Source: Chitinophaga silvatica
GTDB lineage: Bacteria; Bacteroidota; Bacteroidia; Chitinophagales; Chitinophagaceae
Direction: 5' to 3'
Length of the DNA stretch: 64,000 bases
NCBI RefSeq assembly: GCF_003419895.1
Contig: NZ_QPMM01000003.1
Location: 124,001-188,000, forward strand
Shown: positions 1-9,254 of the stretch, in pieces
How the letters are laid out: every line of letters begins with the position of its first letter
Numbering within the stretch: the stretch's first letter is position 1
The notes under the pieces: generated by a model
Told to the model about the DNA's origin: nothing
The model's input: the letters and a program-made list of their open reading frames with translations, nothing else
Databases searched by the model: none
Position numbers and translations under genes: made by a program

Positions 1-62
1 ATAAAGCACTTTAGTTCATATTTACCTGTAATTCCAGGCCAAAACAAAAAACAAACAGCAGC

Positions 63-1868
63 ATGAAGGACCAACCGCAAAGACTATTTGATGTGATTGC
101 TTACCAACTCGCCAATTTTCCAAAAGAGGATATGCTGGCAGGTAAGGAAAATGGCGCGTATAGAAAATATAGTACGAAAGAAGTGGGTGACATGACGCTT
201 CGCCTTAGTTCAGGCTTACTTAAACTAGGCATTCGTCCAGGTATCAAATCCAATGAAGAGAAAGATAAAATTGCCATCATTTCTCCCAACAGGCCTGAAT
301 GGATTATTACCGATTTGGCGGTTCAACAACTTGGTGCAGTGCTTACACCTATTTATCCAACTATCAGTGAACATGAATTAGCATATGTTTTAAACGATGC
401 GGAAGCAAGGATTTTATTTGTTAGCGATAAAGACCTCCTGGATAAGGTTACCGCCATGCGCGATAAATTCCCTACCATAAGGGAAATCTTCACCTTTAAT
501 AAAGTAGAAGGAGCCAGACACTGGACGGAAGTCTTAGACCTCGCCGATCCTGCCGATTACGCAACCATCGATGGAATAAAAAAGAATGTAAGTCCGGAAG
601 AATTAGTCACCATCATCTATACTTCCGGTACAACCGGCACTCCTAAAGGCGTAATGTTGAGTCACCATAACATTGTAAGCAACGTTGTGGCCTGTCAGCC
701 TTATCTGCCTTTGAATAGAGATGCAAAAGCACTTAGCTTCCTCCCTCTCAACCATATTTTCGAAAGAATGGTTACCTATCTGTATCTCTACTCAGGTGTA
801 CCTATTTACTATGCCGAATCTATGGATACTATTGGTGAAAATCTGAAGGAGGTTAAACCAACTATCTTTACTACAGTACCACGTTTACTCGAAAAAACAT
901 ACGAAAAAATTATGGCTACCGGCCTTGAATTAAAAGGCATCAAAAGAGCATTATTCTTCTGGGCGGTAGAATTAGGAAAAGAATACGAGATCAATAAAAA
1001 CCAGGGATTCTGGTATAATCTGCAATTAAAGATTGCCAATAAACTCGTATTCAGTAAATGGAGAGCAGCCCTTGGCGGTAACATACAAGCCATTGTAAAC
1101 GGAGCTGCAGCCTGCCAGGTTCGACTGCTCAAAATATTTACTGCCGGCGGTATTCCTATCATGGAAGGATATGGTCTTACCGAAACCTCTCCAGTTATAA
1201 GTGTAAACAGATATGACGTGAAAGAAAGGATGTTTGGCACTGTGGGCCCGATTATCAGTGACGTGGAAGTAAAGATTGCAGAAGACGGTGAGATCCTTTG
1301 TAAAGGCCCCAATGTTACTATCGGCTACTACAAACGTCCAGACCTCACTGCGGATGCAATCACAGACGGTTGGTTCCATACTGGCGACATTGGAGTTATA
1401 ATCGATAATAAATTCCTGAAAATAACTGATCGTAAAAAAGAACTCTTTAAAACTTCAGGTGGCAAATTCGTAGCACCACAACCTATTGAAAACAAGTTTA
1501 AAGAATCGCCTTATATAGAACAGATCATGGTAGTGGGTGAAGACAGAAAATTCACCGGAGCCCTGATTGTACCTTCTTTTAATAACCTTCGTAATTGGGC
1601 ACAGAAACATGGAATTAATGTTAAATCCAACGAGGAATTAGTTAAAAATGAACAGGTAATCGATCTCTATAAACAGGCAATGGACAAATATAACCAGTTC
1701 TTTAGCCACATTGAACAGATCAAGAAATTTGTACTTATCCCTACAGAATGGACGGTAGATGGAGGAGAACTCACTCCAACACTGAAGGCTAAACGTAAGG
1801 TGATAATGCAAAAATACCACGATCAGATTGAGAGCCTTTATGCCGGACCTGCGGTAAAAAGTGTTTAA
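63..1868 (+). CDS. Long-chain acyl-CoA synthetase (AMP-forming)
   Basis: This enzyme activates fatty acids to acyl-CoA through an acyl-adenylate at the cytoplasmic face of the membrane. The 601-residue protein is full length for the bacterial long-chain fatty-acid-CoA ligase family. The AMP-binding P-loop motif YTSGTTGTPKG starts at about residue 186. Further adenylate-forming motifs are GYGLTETSP near 375 and WFHTGDIG followed by TDRKKELFKTSGGK near 440-470, which holds the hinge and the catalytic lysine region. It appears to be a single-gene unit followed by a tRNA gene. The first 62 bases of the window contain no gene. The family is clear; chain-length preference cannot be read from the sequence. 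Confidence 0.93.
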   Translation: MKDQPQRLFDVIAYQLANFPKEDMLAGKENGAYRKYSTKEVGDMTLRLSSGLLKLGIRPGIKSNEEKDKIAIISPNRPEWIITDLAVQQLGAVLTPIYPTISEHELAYVLNDAEARILFVSDKDLLDKVTAMRDKFPTIREIFTFNKVEGARHWTEVLDLADPADYATIDGIKKNVSPEELVTIIYTSGTTGTPKGVMLSHHNIVSNVVACQPYLPLNRDAKALSFLPLNHIFERMVTYLYLYSGVPIYYAESMDTIGENLKEVKPTIFTTVPRLLEKTYEKIMATGLELKGIKRALFFWAVELGKEYEINKNQGFWYNLQLKIANKLVFSKWRAALGGNIQAIVNGAAACQVRLLKIFTAGGIPIMEGYGLTETSPVISVNRYDVKERMFGTVGPIISDVEVKIAEDGEILCKGPNVTIGYYKRPDLTADAITDGWFHTGDIGVIIDNKFLKITDRKKELFKTSGGKFVAPQPIENKFKESPYIEQIMVVGEDRKFTGALIVPSFNNLRNWAQKHGINVKSNEELVKNEQVIDLYKQAMDKYNQFFSHIEQIKKFVLIPTEWTVDGGELTPTLKAKRKVIMQKYHDQIESLYAGPAVKSV

Positions 1869-1886
1869 ATTTTAATTTAAATCCCT

Positions 1887-1894
1887 TACTTTTG
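1887..1894 (+). promoter_or_regulatory. Bacteroidota-type -7 element of tRNA-Arg(CCT)
   Basis: TACTTTTG matches the Bacteroidota -7 consensus TAnnTTTG exactly and lies about 35 bases before the mature tRNA 5' end. The sequence upstream is AT-rich without an obvious TTTG box at -33. The assignment rests on the motif and its position. Confidence 0.5.
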
Positions 1895-1928
1895 CCACCC
1901 AATCCAGGATTGGGGATAAAAGATGGAT

Positions 1929-2000
1929 GGCCTCATAGTTCAATGGATAGAATAGAAGTTTCCTAAACTTTAGATACAGGTTCGATCCCTGTTGAGGCTA
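1929..2000 (+). tRNA. tRNA-Arg (anticodon CCT)
   Basis: A 72-base cloverleaf folds cleanly. The acceptor stem is GGCCTCA with TGAGGCT, and the D stem is GTTC with GAAT. The anticodon stem GAAGT/ACTTT carries loop TTCCTAA with anticodon CCT, which reads AGG. The T stem ACAGG/CCTGT has loop TTCGATC, and the discriminator base is A. CCA is not encoded. A terminator follows directly. The tRNA-Arg at 37705-37776 has the same architecture and a very similar terminator. Confidence 0.96.
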
Positions 2001-2011
2001 CAACCTTATGG

Positions 2012-2054
2012 CCGTAAATGCAGTACAGTATTGCGTTTACGGTTTTTTATTTTT
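2012..2054 (+). terminator. Rho-independent terminator of tRNA-Arg(CCT)
   Basis: CCGTAAATGC pairs with GCGTTTACGG around a short loop and is followed by a T-rich run. It sits 12 bases after the tRNA. The stem resembles the one after the second tRNA-Arg at 37788-37832. Confidence 0.85.
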
Positions 2055-2432
2055 AGCAAACTACCCCATTTTCACCCTAAAACACTATCCCAAATTCCCC
2101 AAAACCGTACCCCCGGTTCACATTTGAATTCCAGGATATAATAATTGGTCTAGCTATTCAGCGAGAGAGAAAATCAACCCAAAAATGGCCATTCATTTTA
2201 ACAAGTGACCAAACGAAAAATCCCCATTTTTCTTCACCAATGTAAAAAATTCATAATAAATTCCTAATATTATCACGCATTAGAATGTACCTTCATTCAT
2301 CATTTAGCCGGACAATAATTGAAATAACCTGAATACTATTCCTCTTTTCCGATTTGTCCATTTTCGCTATCCCAATTTGACCAAAAGCCACAATTCAAAG
2401 CAAGAGTTTTTTTTTAACTAAAACCGTTTATT
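2055..2432. other. Gene-free AT-rich spacer before the terpene synthase
   Basis: About 380 bases hold no supportable open frame and no RNA gene that I can recognise. Several AATTTG-like strings occur near 2350-2390, but none is a full TAnnTTTG element. A T9 run sits 20 bases before the likely terpene synthase start. The promoter of that gene is probably here but I cannot place it. Confidence 0.4.
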
Positions 2433-3414
2433 ATGAACACATTTGATCCTAACGCGCTGCGTTATCCATTCCCTTATGCAACCAATCCTCACGCTGAAAC
2501 AATGGAAAAAAAAAATCAGTGAATGGTTAGAGAATGAGTACTCATTTCTTCCTGAAAAAGTAAAAAAAAAGTATCTCACCACCGGTGTTGGTCATGCAGG
2601 AGGATGTATGTTTCCAAACGCCAGTGAAGCACAATTGACGGCCGTTTGCCGCTTCTTTCTTTGGGCTTTTACTATTGATGATTCATTTGAATTTTCGACA
2701 GTTGACGAACTCCAGATTATTTGCCGTAAAGCCCTGGCATATTTACAGGGTACAGTGGCCAATACCGACGAGCCCTTGTACCAACATCTCCCTACATTAA
2801 GAGAAGAACTACTACAGCTAGGATCTGAAGAATGGTTGAATCGATTCAACACGAGTTTAGCTATTTATTTCGATGGAATCCAACAGGAAATTCCATTCAG
2901 AAAGAACCTGGTATTTCCTTCCTGGGATCAGTTTATTTCGATACGGGAAAAAGCTGTAAACGTTTATCCACTGGTGAATTTCGCCGAATTAATTACTGGT
3001 ACGGTATTGCCGGACGAAGTTGTTGCGCATCCTGTATTGCAGGAACTTGCAAGATTAACCTGTCGGATTTTATCATGGAGCAATGATTACTTTTCTGCGC
3101 ATATGGAGAAAGGTAATGATGTTTTAAACATCGTTCTGATGATGGAGCATTTAGAACAATGTAGCATGGAAGAGGCTTACAAAAAGGCCGTCGCATTTCA
3201 TGATCAGGATTTGGCGCGGTATTGCTATTTAACTGAGCATCTGCCGGATTTTGGTACTTATGCTGCTGGTGTAAATGCTTATGTGCAAAATTTGTCTTTA
3301 ATGATACATGGTTATTTGTATTGGACATTAACACTTACTAAGCGTTACAGTGTTGGCACCACAGGGCATCCGTCCGGAGAATTAAAGGATGGTAAGTTAT
3401 CAGTTAACGTATAA
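2433..3414 (+). CDS. Class I terpene synthase, split by a frameshift in an A10 tract
   Basis: This is a class I terpene cyclase that would ionise a prenyl diphosphate with Mg2+. The long frame (2443-3414, 323 residues) carries the aspartate-rich motif DDSFE (79-83), the NSE triad NDYFSAHMEKG (N214, S218, E222) and the C-terminal RY pair (301-302). Its apparent N-terminus is unlike the family. A different frame starts at ATG 2433 and encodes MNTFDPNALRYPFPYATNPH, which looks like a genuine bacterial terpene synthase start. That frame runs into a TGA at 2520. The two frames join if one A is removed from the ten consecutive A's at 2506-2515. The gene could be phase-variable, corrected by polymerase slippage, a recent pseudogene, or carry a sequencing error. 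The product is unknown. Confidence 0.85.
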
Positions 3415-5182
3415 TCTGACTGATAGCTCTGTGAAGTTCTATAAACTTAAGAGGCTTAGTGAGAAAGTCATTCGCTCCGGCGTTTAACAGCTCCTCCTTT
3501 GATTCTTTATAGACATCGCCAGATGCTAAAATAACCGGAATATTTAATAACGATTGATCATGACGAATCTGCAATAGTGTTTCCTTACCAGACATGCCCG
3601 GCATGTGTGAGTCGAGGATAATAATATCCGGTTTTTCTTCACGGGCCTTTTCTATTCCCTCAAATCCATTTTCGGCCTGGATAAAATGACTGCCCGCACC
3701 TATTAGGTATTTACTAACAAGTGTGCGGGCCATTTTATCATCGTCTATCATGAGTATTTTTTTCTCTTTAAGGCTGCATAACGGAATGTTACTTTCTTCT
3801 TTTACATCACCATAAACGGCAGGATCAGCAAATACTTCCGAGAAACATACTTCGAATGTTGTTCCTTTTCCAGGTTGTGATTTCAGAATAATCGAACCAT
3901 TTAACAACTCTACCAGATATTTGGTGATATATAGACCTAAGCCTGTTCCTTCCACAAATCCATTTTTACCTGTTACAAAAGGTTCGAATATAGATTGTTG
4001 TTTATCTATGCTGATGCCTTCACCATTATCTTTCACTTTCATGTAAAGACTTGCTCCGCCAGTGAATAGCTGAACACTAACTTTTCCAAGCTCAGGCGAA
4101 AATTTGATGGCATTGGACAGCAGATTGGTAACTATCTGAGTTAGCTTTACTTTGTCGGTAATGAGAATTGCTGATTTGGTTGATTCATCGATATTGAGGG
4201 TAAGTGTAATCCCTTTATTCTGAGCAATGTACCGGTGCATTTGCACAATACTTTCGATCCAGGGGGCAAGATGGAATACTACTTTTTGCAGTGAATCCAT
4301 TTTCCCGGCTTCGATGGTAGAGAGTTCCAATACATTATTAACAATGTTTCTGGTATGATAGCTGGCGGCATTCAGACTAACAACCAGATCCATCATTTCA
4401 TTTAATTCCCTGTGATTAGTAATTTCGTTATTGTCGGCAAGCTTCTTCATTGTTATTTCCAACAATTGAGAGATACCGAAAACAGCATTTAAAGGAGTAC
4501 GGATTTCGTGGCTGGTTTCTCTCAGATAAATTCTTTTTGAGAGATTGGCAAATTCTAATTGCTTAACGGTTGCCTCAAGTTTTCTTGAATATCTTTTTGT
4601 TGAAAATAATAACGAGTTATTCTCATTTACATAAAAAGTAATTACCAGCACATCAAAACCAAGAAATGCTCCTAAAGCTATCCATCTTAACAGAAATTGA
4701 TTTTCTCTTGATAGCGAAATGGGCTCTATAATATGATTATAGAAATTTATTTCCAGTAAGATCAATGTCAGACCGGTTGCGGAGATGGCAATTGTTCTCA
4801 GCATCCTGGATTTGAAAACCATAAACGATAATCCAAAAAGGAATACGCCTATCAGGGAAATATTGATTATGGGTCCTAATATCACGCCGAAGTAGAGTGC
4901 TGAAATGGTGTGTGATAGGAGAAAAACCAGGCTTGCGATATTGTGCTGCTGTTTCCAGTTAAAGAAAATAACCAGCGAAAAGAGCAGGCCTTCGCACATT
5001 GCAGGAATCTCTATTTTAAGATCGAGGGTAAATGCATATAATAGGTTTCCAATAGCAAAAGCTGCCAACGCAGTTATCAGGCACAGACAATTAATTATTC
5101 TAATTCTCTTTGCATCTTCTTTCCGTTCACAGTGTTGAGTACCTGCATTTAGTATGGCCTTAATTATTTGAGCTATACTCAT
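3404..5182 (-). CDS. Hybrid sensor histidine kinase with C-terminal receiver domain
   Basis: A 592-residue membrane sensor. Residues about 30-185 form roughly six hydrophobic membrane segments with no recognisable ligand domain. A short coiled linker (195-220) leads to the HisKA H-box RETSHEIRTPLN with phospho-acceptor H225. The ATPase domain has an N-box (N353/N357), DNGEG (385-389) and GTGLGL (412-417). A receiver domain (about 476-592) has acidic residues 480-482, phospho-acceptor D524 in ILDSHMPG and K576. The gene is convergent with the terpene synthase and overlaps its 3' end by 11 bases. No separate response regulator lies beside it, so phosphotransfer is probably internal or to a distant partner. 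Confidence 0.92.
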   Translation of the reverse strand: MSIAQIIKAILNAGTQHCERKEDAKRIRIINCLCLITALAAFAIGNLLYAFTLDLKIEIPAMCEGLLFSLVIFFNWKQQHNIASLVFLLSHTISALYFGVILGPIINISLIGVFLFGLSFMVFKSRMLRTIAISATGLTLILLEINFYNHIIEPISLSRENQFLLRWIALGAFLGFDVLVITFYVNENNSLLFSTKRYSRKLEATVKQLEFANLSKRIYLRETSHEIRTPLNAVFGISQLLEITMKKLADNNEITNHRELNEMMDLVVSLNAASYHTRNIVNNVLELSTIEAGKMDSLQKVVFHLAPWIESIVQMHRYIAQNKGITLTLNIDESTKSAILITDKVKLTQIVTNLLSNAIKFSPELGKVSVQLFTGGASLYMKVKDNGEGISIDKQQSIFEPFVTGKNGFVEGTGLGLYITKYLVELLNGSIILKSQPGKGTTFEVCFSEVFADPAVYGDVKEESNIPLCSLKEKKILMIDDDKMARTLVSKYLIGAGSHFIQAENGFEGIEKAREEKPDIIILDSHMPGMSGKETLLQIRHDQSLLNIPVILASGDVYKESKEELLNAGANDFLTKPLKFIELHRAISQIIR

Positions 5183-5392
5183 AACGGTTATATTAGAGGT
5201 TTCAATTGTAGGGATTACTGCTAAATATATAAAATTATCCTGGCAGAACTGTTTATTTCATGTTAAAGCATTATTGCTATACCCAACAGAATTATTCTAT
5301 AATAGCAATATAATTACAATAAACCTAATATGACAAATGAACGGTAAAGAAGATGAATTTAAACTCCGGATTTAGAAGATAGCTTAAAACAA

Positions 5393-5791
5393 TTACAACT
5401 TAAATACCCGATCTGCCGACCAATAATTATACTGTATAAATATCAACAGTACCACCATCAACCCCAGATGAATAAGTTGTGAAGGCAGGGCATCCCAGTT
5501 TTCTATTAATGTAGTTCCAAAAATCAGGGTGATCATTACAACACTTCCGGCAATAAGGCTGTACCGGGTAAAGAGGCCAAGAAGTAAGAACAATCCTACT
5601 ATAAATTCAGCAATTGGTAAAGTATAACTGAATGGTTGTACCAACGCCGGCGGCAACATAGCGTTTTCAAAACTTTTCATCATCCAGCCGCTGAAACCAT
5701 GCAATTTCGGGAGTCTAACAAGACCATGTCCAAACATGCTCATCGCAACACCCAGACGCATCAAAAAATAGGCAATTCCGTAGTTTTCCAT
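5393..5791 (-). CDS. DoxX family membrane protein
   Basis: A 132-residue protein with four hydrophobic segments and the DoxX pattern: an N-terminal RLGVAMSMFGHGLVRLP segment, then PFSYTLPIAEFIVGLFLLLG. The family is related to the membrane subunit of thiosulfate:quinone oxidoreductase, but most members, including short ones like this, have no assigned reaction. It is divergently oriented from the AraC regulator at 5880 with about 90 bases between, so the regulator may act on it. That link is inferred from position only. Confidence 0.8.
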   Translation of the reverse strand: MENYGIAYFLMRLGVAMSMFGHGLVRLPKLHGFSGWMMKSFENAMLPPALVQPFSYTLPIAEFIVGLFLLLGLFTRYSLIAGSVVMITLIFGTTLIENWDALPSQLIHLGLMVVLLIFIQYNYWSADRVFKL

Positions 5792-5879
5792 TTATGTAAC
5801 AATTTTATTAATACAAATATCCATCTTCTCCCACCAAACTGCTTGTACATTTACAGGATCATTCTGTATTTTTGCAGGT

Positions 5880-6719
5880 ATGATTGCAGAAAACTTATAC
5901 CAACCTTTTGAGATAGAATACAGGGAATGTAGCGAATGCCCTATAGATCCTCATAAACACAACTTCTTCGAAATTGTATATATTGTAGAAGGCAATGGTA
6001 TTCAATGTGTTAACAAGAATCAATTACCATATGCCCCAGGTAAATTGTTTCTTGTAATGCCTCAGGACTGTCATTCATTTGAGGTAAGGGAGAGCACTAA
6101 GTTCTTCTTTATCCGTTTCAATAATATTTACCTGAAAAATCAGTCAAAAGATTGGGTACAACAGCTTGAATTCATCTTTCAAAATACAAATCATCAACCA
6201 GGTTGTATACTTAAAAATAAAAATGACAAACCGCTTGTTAAAGCCTTGGTAGAAGCATTGATCCGGGAATTGGTGAACCAGCAGCCTTACCACCAGGCCA
6301 TTGCACAGCAGATTGTAAATACAATTCTCATGATTATTGCCAGGAATACGCTGATGGATTTGCCAGCCACCCACCCATTGCATGGCAAACAGGATACCTC
6401 CATGGACATTCTCCATTATATTCATGAAAACATTTATTCACCTGATAAATTAAGGGCAGAACAGATTTCAGCACATTTCAATATTTCGCCCAGTTATCTG
6501 AGCGAGTATTTTAAGCGTAAAAATGGGGATAGTTTGCAGCAATACATCACTCAATATAAGCTAAAACTTGTGGAAACCCGCCTGCAGTATAGCACTATGA
6601 GAGTTGGGGAGATTGCAGATGAACTGGGATTTACCGACGAAAGTCATCTAAACAGGATCTTTAAAAAGTACAAGGGAATCAATCCTTCTGCCTACAGAAA
6701 GGGAACGATATCAGCATAA
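5880..6719 (+). CDS. AraC family transcriptional regulator
   Basis: A 279-residue regulator. The N-terminal part is a cupin-like sensor with DPHKHNFFEIVYIVEGNG near residue 20. The C-terminal part (about 180-275) holds two helix-turn-helix units, with ISAHFNISPSYLSEYFKR and GEIADELGFTDESHLNRIFKK, followed by the family signature GINPSAYRKG. It diverges from the doxX-like gene at 5791, which is its most likely target apart from itself. The ligand cannot be deduced. Confidence 0.9.
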   Translation: MIAENLYQPFEIEYRECSECPIDPHKHNFFEIVYIVEGNGIQCVNKNQLPYAPGKLFLVMPQDCHSFEVRESTKFFFIRFNNIYLKNQSKDWVQQLEFIFQNTNHQPGCILKNKNDKPLVKALVEALIRELVNQQPYHQAIAQQIVNTILMIIARNTLMDLPATHPLHGKQDTSMDILHYIHENIYSPDKLRAEQISAHFNISPSYLSEYFKRKNGDSLQQYITQYKLKLVETRLQYSTMRVGEIADELGFTDESHLNRIFKKYKGINPSAYRKGTISA

Positions 6720-6744
6720 AAAAGGGCGGATATACCGCCCTTTT
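6720..6744. terminator. Bidirectional terminator
   Basis: AAAGGGCGG and CCGCCCTTT form a perfect 9-bp stem around ATATA. A-rich and T-rich flanks on both sides allow termination from either strand. It sits exactly between the convergent AraC gene and the acidic protein gene. Confidence 0.88.
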
Positions 6745-6750
6745 AATAAG

Positions 6751-7032
6751 TTATTCATCGTCCTCATCTTCTTCTCCATCGTCTTCCAGCCATTCCATAT
6801 AGGAATAGTACCAGTCTTCCAATTGTTCGAGAAGCTCTAATTTCTTTTCAGGAGCATCTTTATAGAATTCTTCCACATTATCGAGTTCGAAAACGATATC
6901 GATATATGCAGTTTCCTCGTCTTCTTCTACTCTTTTTGCGAAGAAACGAGGCTTTTCTGTATGGAAGATATACTCATTTTCAGGGTCGGTAACCGGGTCG
7001 TCGGCTATCAGAAACTTTGGTAATTGTGCCAT
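6751..7032 (-). CDS. Small acidic conserved protein of unknown function
   Basis: Encodes 93 residues starting MAQLPKFLIADDP. This start is preferred over the upstream ATG at 7068 because related Bacteroidota proteins begin with the LPKFIIADDP-type segment and go on with an 'I(F/V)HT..PRF' stretch, seen here as EYIFHTEKPRF. The C-terminus is extremely acidic (DDGEEDEDDE). There is no signal peptide or membrane segment, so it is cytoplasmic. I recognise the conserved pattern but no function. It shares a bidirectional terminator with the convergent AraC gene. Confidence 0.7.
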   Translation of the reverse strand: MAQLPKFLIADDPVTDPENEYIFHTEKPRFFAKRVEEDEETAYIDIVFELDNVEEFYKDAPEKKLELLEQLEDWYYSYMEWLEDDGEEDEDDE

Positions 7033-7178
7033 AATGGATTGATTTATTTTGAATGATATTGTATGCAATTAGAGAGACAAAAATATTGATAATTAAACTT
7101 ATAAAAAACAAGGTCTGATAAGGAATAAATTTATTGATAAATTTTCACAATCTTTATGCTCGCAAAAATTCGAACCTC

Positions 7179-7766
7179 ATGCAAGAATACTGGATCAGAT
7201 GGGAGAGCTGGATGAAACAGTATGCCCCAGGGCTACTTACAATACTTCAGCCTGGAGCTTCCTTTGAAGCGGTAGCATCTTTAGAAAAACTGATAAATGC
7301 CACTTTACCAGCATCGTTTAAAGCCTTTTATGCTGTACACAATGGCCAGGTAAAGGCCAGAACCGGACTCGTAGATGCGGATCAATTACTTAGTGTTGCC
7401 GACATTATTACGCAATGGCATCATTGGAAAGACTTATTAGATAGCGAAACTTTTACCTATAACGAAGAGCCGATCTTTTCTGCTCCCGATACCGGCATTA
7501 AAAATGACTGGTGGAATCCCCTTTGGATCCCGATTACCAGCGATGGCTTTGGTAATCACCTGTGTATCGACCTGGACCCTACACCAGAAGGCCAACCCGG
7601 ACAAATTATTACCCTCTGGCACGACGATGCTCATCGCGCTATCGTAGCCCCGTCATTTGAAGACTGGGTTAAAGATTACTTAAATGCTTTAGAGAAAGGA
7701 GATTATATTTTCGTGAAGAAATGGGGTATAGTACATAAAGATACCTTCCTGAATTATAACGATTAA
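7179..7766 (+). CDS. SMI1/KNR4 (SUKH) family protein
   Basis: A 195-residue soluble protein if it begins at MQEYWIRW; an in-frame ATG at 7134 would add 15 residues with no recognisable similarity. The region LEKLINATLPASFKAFYAVHNGQ is the SUKH signature. It is followed by W-rich segments (NDWWNPLWIPITSDGFGNH, SFEDWVKDYLNAL) typical of Knr4-like proteins. SUKH proteins include immunity proteins against polymorphic toxins, but many stand alone in Bacteroidota and have no known role. No toxin gene is adjacent. It ends 4 bases inside the convergent neighbour. Confidence 0.8.
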   Translation: MQEYWIRWESWMKQYAPGLLTILQPGASFEAVASLEKLINATLPASFKAFYAVHNGQVKARTGLVDADQLLSVADIITQWHHWKDLLDSETFTYNEEPIFSAPDTGIKNDWWNPLWIPITSDGFGNHLCIDLDPTPEGQPGQIITLWHDDAHRAIVAPSFEDWVKDYLNALEKGDYIFVKKWGIVHKDTFLNYND

Positions 7767-8296
7767 CGCCGCTTTCTCTTATTCAATTTCCTACCCGAAA
7801 AATACATTGGATCATAGTCAATTTTCTTTAGTGTACATCCTTCAATAACGCATACCACACCCGTAGTAAAGGTTCTGGGGGTTACAGGAGTAAATCCTGT
7901 CACAACAACCTCGGGTAACTGGCGCTGCTGTACTGAATCTTTAGCTGTGGGAATTGCCATTATTGTGTGTTCGCGCTCTCTCAACTGCGCCTTGGATTCA
8001 GTAACTGTCATAATTGTGATTAATGTAGCCATAGTAACCGGTAAAAGACTCCTTTGTCGTTTAGCAGGCTCAGCCATTATTCTATTCAATTGATCATCAC
8101 CAAACCGACCACAAACATCCATACCCCGACTTTTAATCGCAGCAATTACATCGCTATCAGACATCAAGGAGAAATCAATAATATTTTTGCTACAGCGGGT
8201 ACAAAATTTACTATCCCCGTTACTGTTCATGTTATCCCAATTCTCCGTACAAGGTGTAGGAATAGATAGAAACAGACCTTTATTCGCGGATTTCAT
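7763..8296 (-). CDS. Conserved Bacteroidota protein with a Cys-rich N-terminus and one membrane segment
   Basis: A 177-residue protein starting MKSANKGLFL; the ATG at 8344 is less likely. The N-terminal segment has the pattern PTPCTENWDNM, then FCTRCSKNIIDFSLMSD, then VCGRFGDDQLNR. Its four cysteines could bind a metal. I have seen this pattern at the N-terminus of many Bacteroidota hypothetical proteins. A hydrophobic stretch (VTMATLITIMTV) near residue 95 suggests a single-pass anchor, with the remainder in the periplasm. Function is unknown. Confidence 0.65.
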   Translation of the reverse strand: MKSANKGLFLSIPTPCTENWDNMNSNGDSKFCTRCSKNIIDFSLMSDSDVIAAIKSRGMDVCGRFGDDQLNRIMAEPAKRQRSLLPVTMATLITIMTVTESKAQLREREHTIMAIPTAKDSVQQRQLPEVVVTGFTPVTPRTFTTGVVCVIEGCTLKKIDYDPMYFSGRKLNKRKRR

Positions 8297-8494
8297 GGCA
8301 TAGGAATATCGTAAATGAATATACGAAAAAAACGGTGTATTCATCCGGGAAATTTCCCGGGTAATTCTCCCACAATTAATACAATTAAATTATTCGTAGT
8401 AATGTGTAATTCAATTAACAATTGTTATGGCATTATTGTTGATTTTTTAATTGGTGTAGGCCAACAATTTTTTATCAAAAAAACAATTTAAGCC

Positions 8495-8800
8495 ATGAAA
8501 GCTCGTAAAAAATTAATTGCAATGCTGGTAGCTGTTTCATTAGGCCTGACTTTTACGATAGGAAGCCAGTCTGCTTACGCCCAGGGCGTAGATAGCGCCA
8601 TAAAAAAAGTTGGTAATAAAACTGCCTCTATCGCAGTAAAAGGAACCTCTACCCTTACAGATAAAATTTATAAAGGTAAAGAAGGGCCAAACGGTCAGGT
8701 TGTTTATATAGATAAACGGGATAGAAAGTTTATCGTCAATGACCGTGGTAAAAAAGTTTATCTGAAACCAAGCCAGATTCACGATAAGAAAAAAGATTAA
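8495..8800 (+). CDS. Small secreted basic protein of unknown function
   Basis: A 101-residue precursor. Residues 1-29 form a clear Sec signal peptide ending SAYAQ, so the mature product is about 72 residues. The mature part is basic and polar, with a repeated 'YIDKRDRKFIV.DRGKKVYLK' strand-like region and a Lys-rich tail. No family recognised. A strong terminator follows directly, which supports a real single-gene transcript. Confidence 0.7.
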   Translation: MKARKKLIAMLVAVSLGLTFTIGSQSAYAQGVDSAIKKVGNKTASIAVKGTSTLTDKIYKGKEGPNGQVVYIDKRDRKFIVNDRGKKVYLKPSQIHDKKKD

Positions 8801-8809
8801 TTAATATCC

Positions 8810-8838
8810 GGGGCATCAAACGATGCCCCAAATTTTTT
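8810..8838 (+). terminator. Rho-independent terminator
   Basis: GGGGCATC pairs perfectly with GATGCCCC around AAAC and is followed by AAATTTTTT. It lies 10 bases after the stop of the small secreted protein gene. Confidence 0.9.
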
Positions 8839-8927
8839 ACTTCAACATAAAATCGTATATACATAAACGTTATTATCAATCTAAACAGTAATCGCTAAAT
8901 TCATATCACACCAAAACACAAACCTCT

Positions 8928-9254
8928 ATGCAATTACAGCCTGGCACCTGCTATAAGATAGCTTCCCGCTTTCTTCCATCTCTTAATCAGTTTGGCGAAT
9001 TTGAATTTGTTGTTTCTATCCTGCATGCCAACGACACTTCAAACAGCATCGTATTTGAGTTCAGAAAGATAATAGGAGCATCCTCAATAGAACAGGAAAT
9101 AGCTACCCGCCTGGCCGTAGAAACTCATGCCGATGGAATTGTAATTCAGGATATAAGCGGCAAAAACCTTAATATAAAACCCTTTGACGACGAAAAAGCT
9201 TTCGAACAATGGATCAAGGCCGGAGCCGCAACCCCCTACCCTTGCTATTCATAA
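8928..9254 (+). CDS. Hypothetical protein
   Basis: A 108-residue soluble protein without signal peptide or membrane segment. I do not recognise a family. It has an alternating strand/helix composition and an acidic C-terminal half. The frame is free-standing between a terminator and the convergent permease gene, whose 3' end it overlaps by 10 bases. The ATG follows a plausible leader at 8880-8927. Confidence 0.55.
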   Translation: MQLQPGTCYKIASRFLPSLNQFGEFEFVVSILHANDTSNSIVFEFRKIIGASSIEQEIATRLAVETHADGIVIQDISGKNLNIKPFDDEKAFEQWIKAGAATPYPCYS

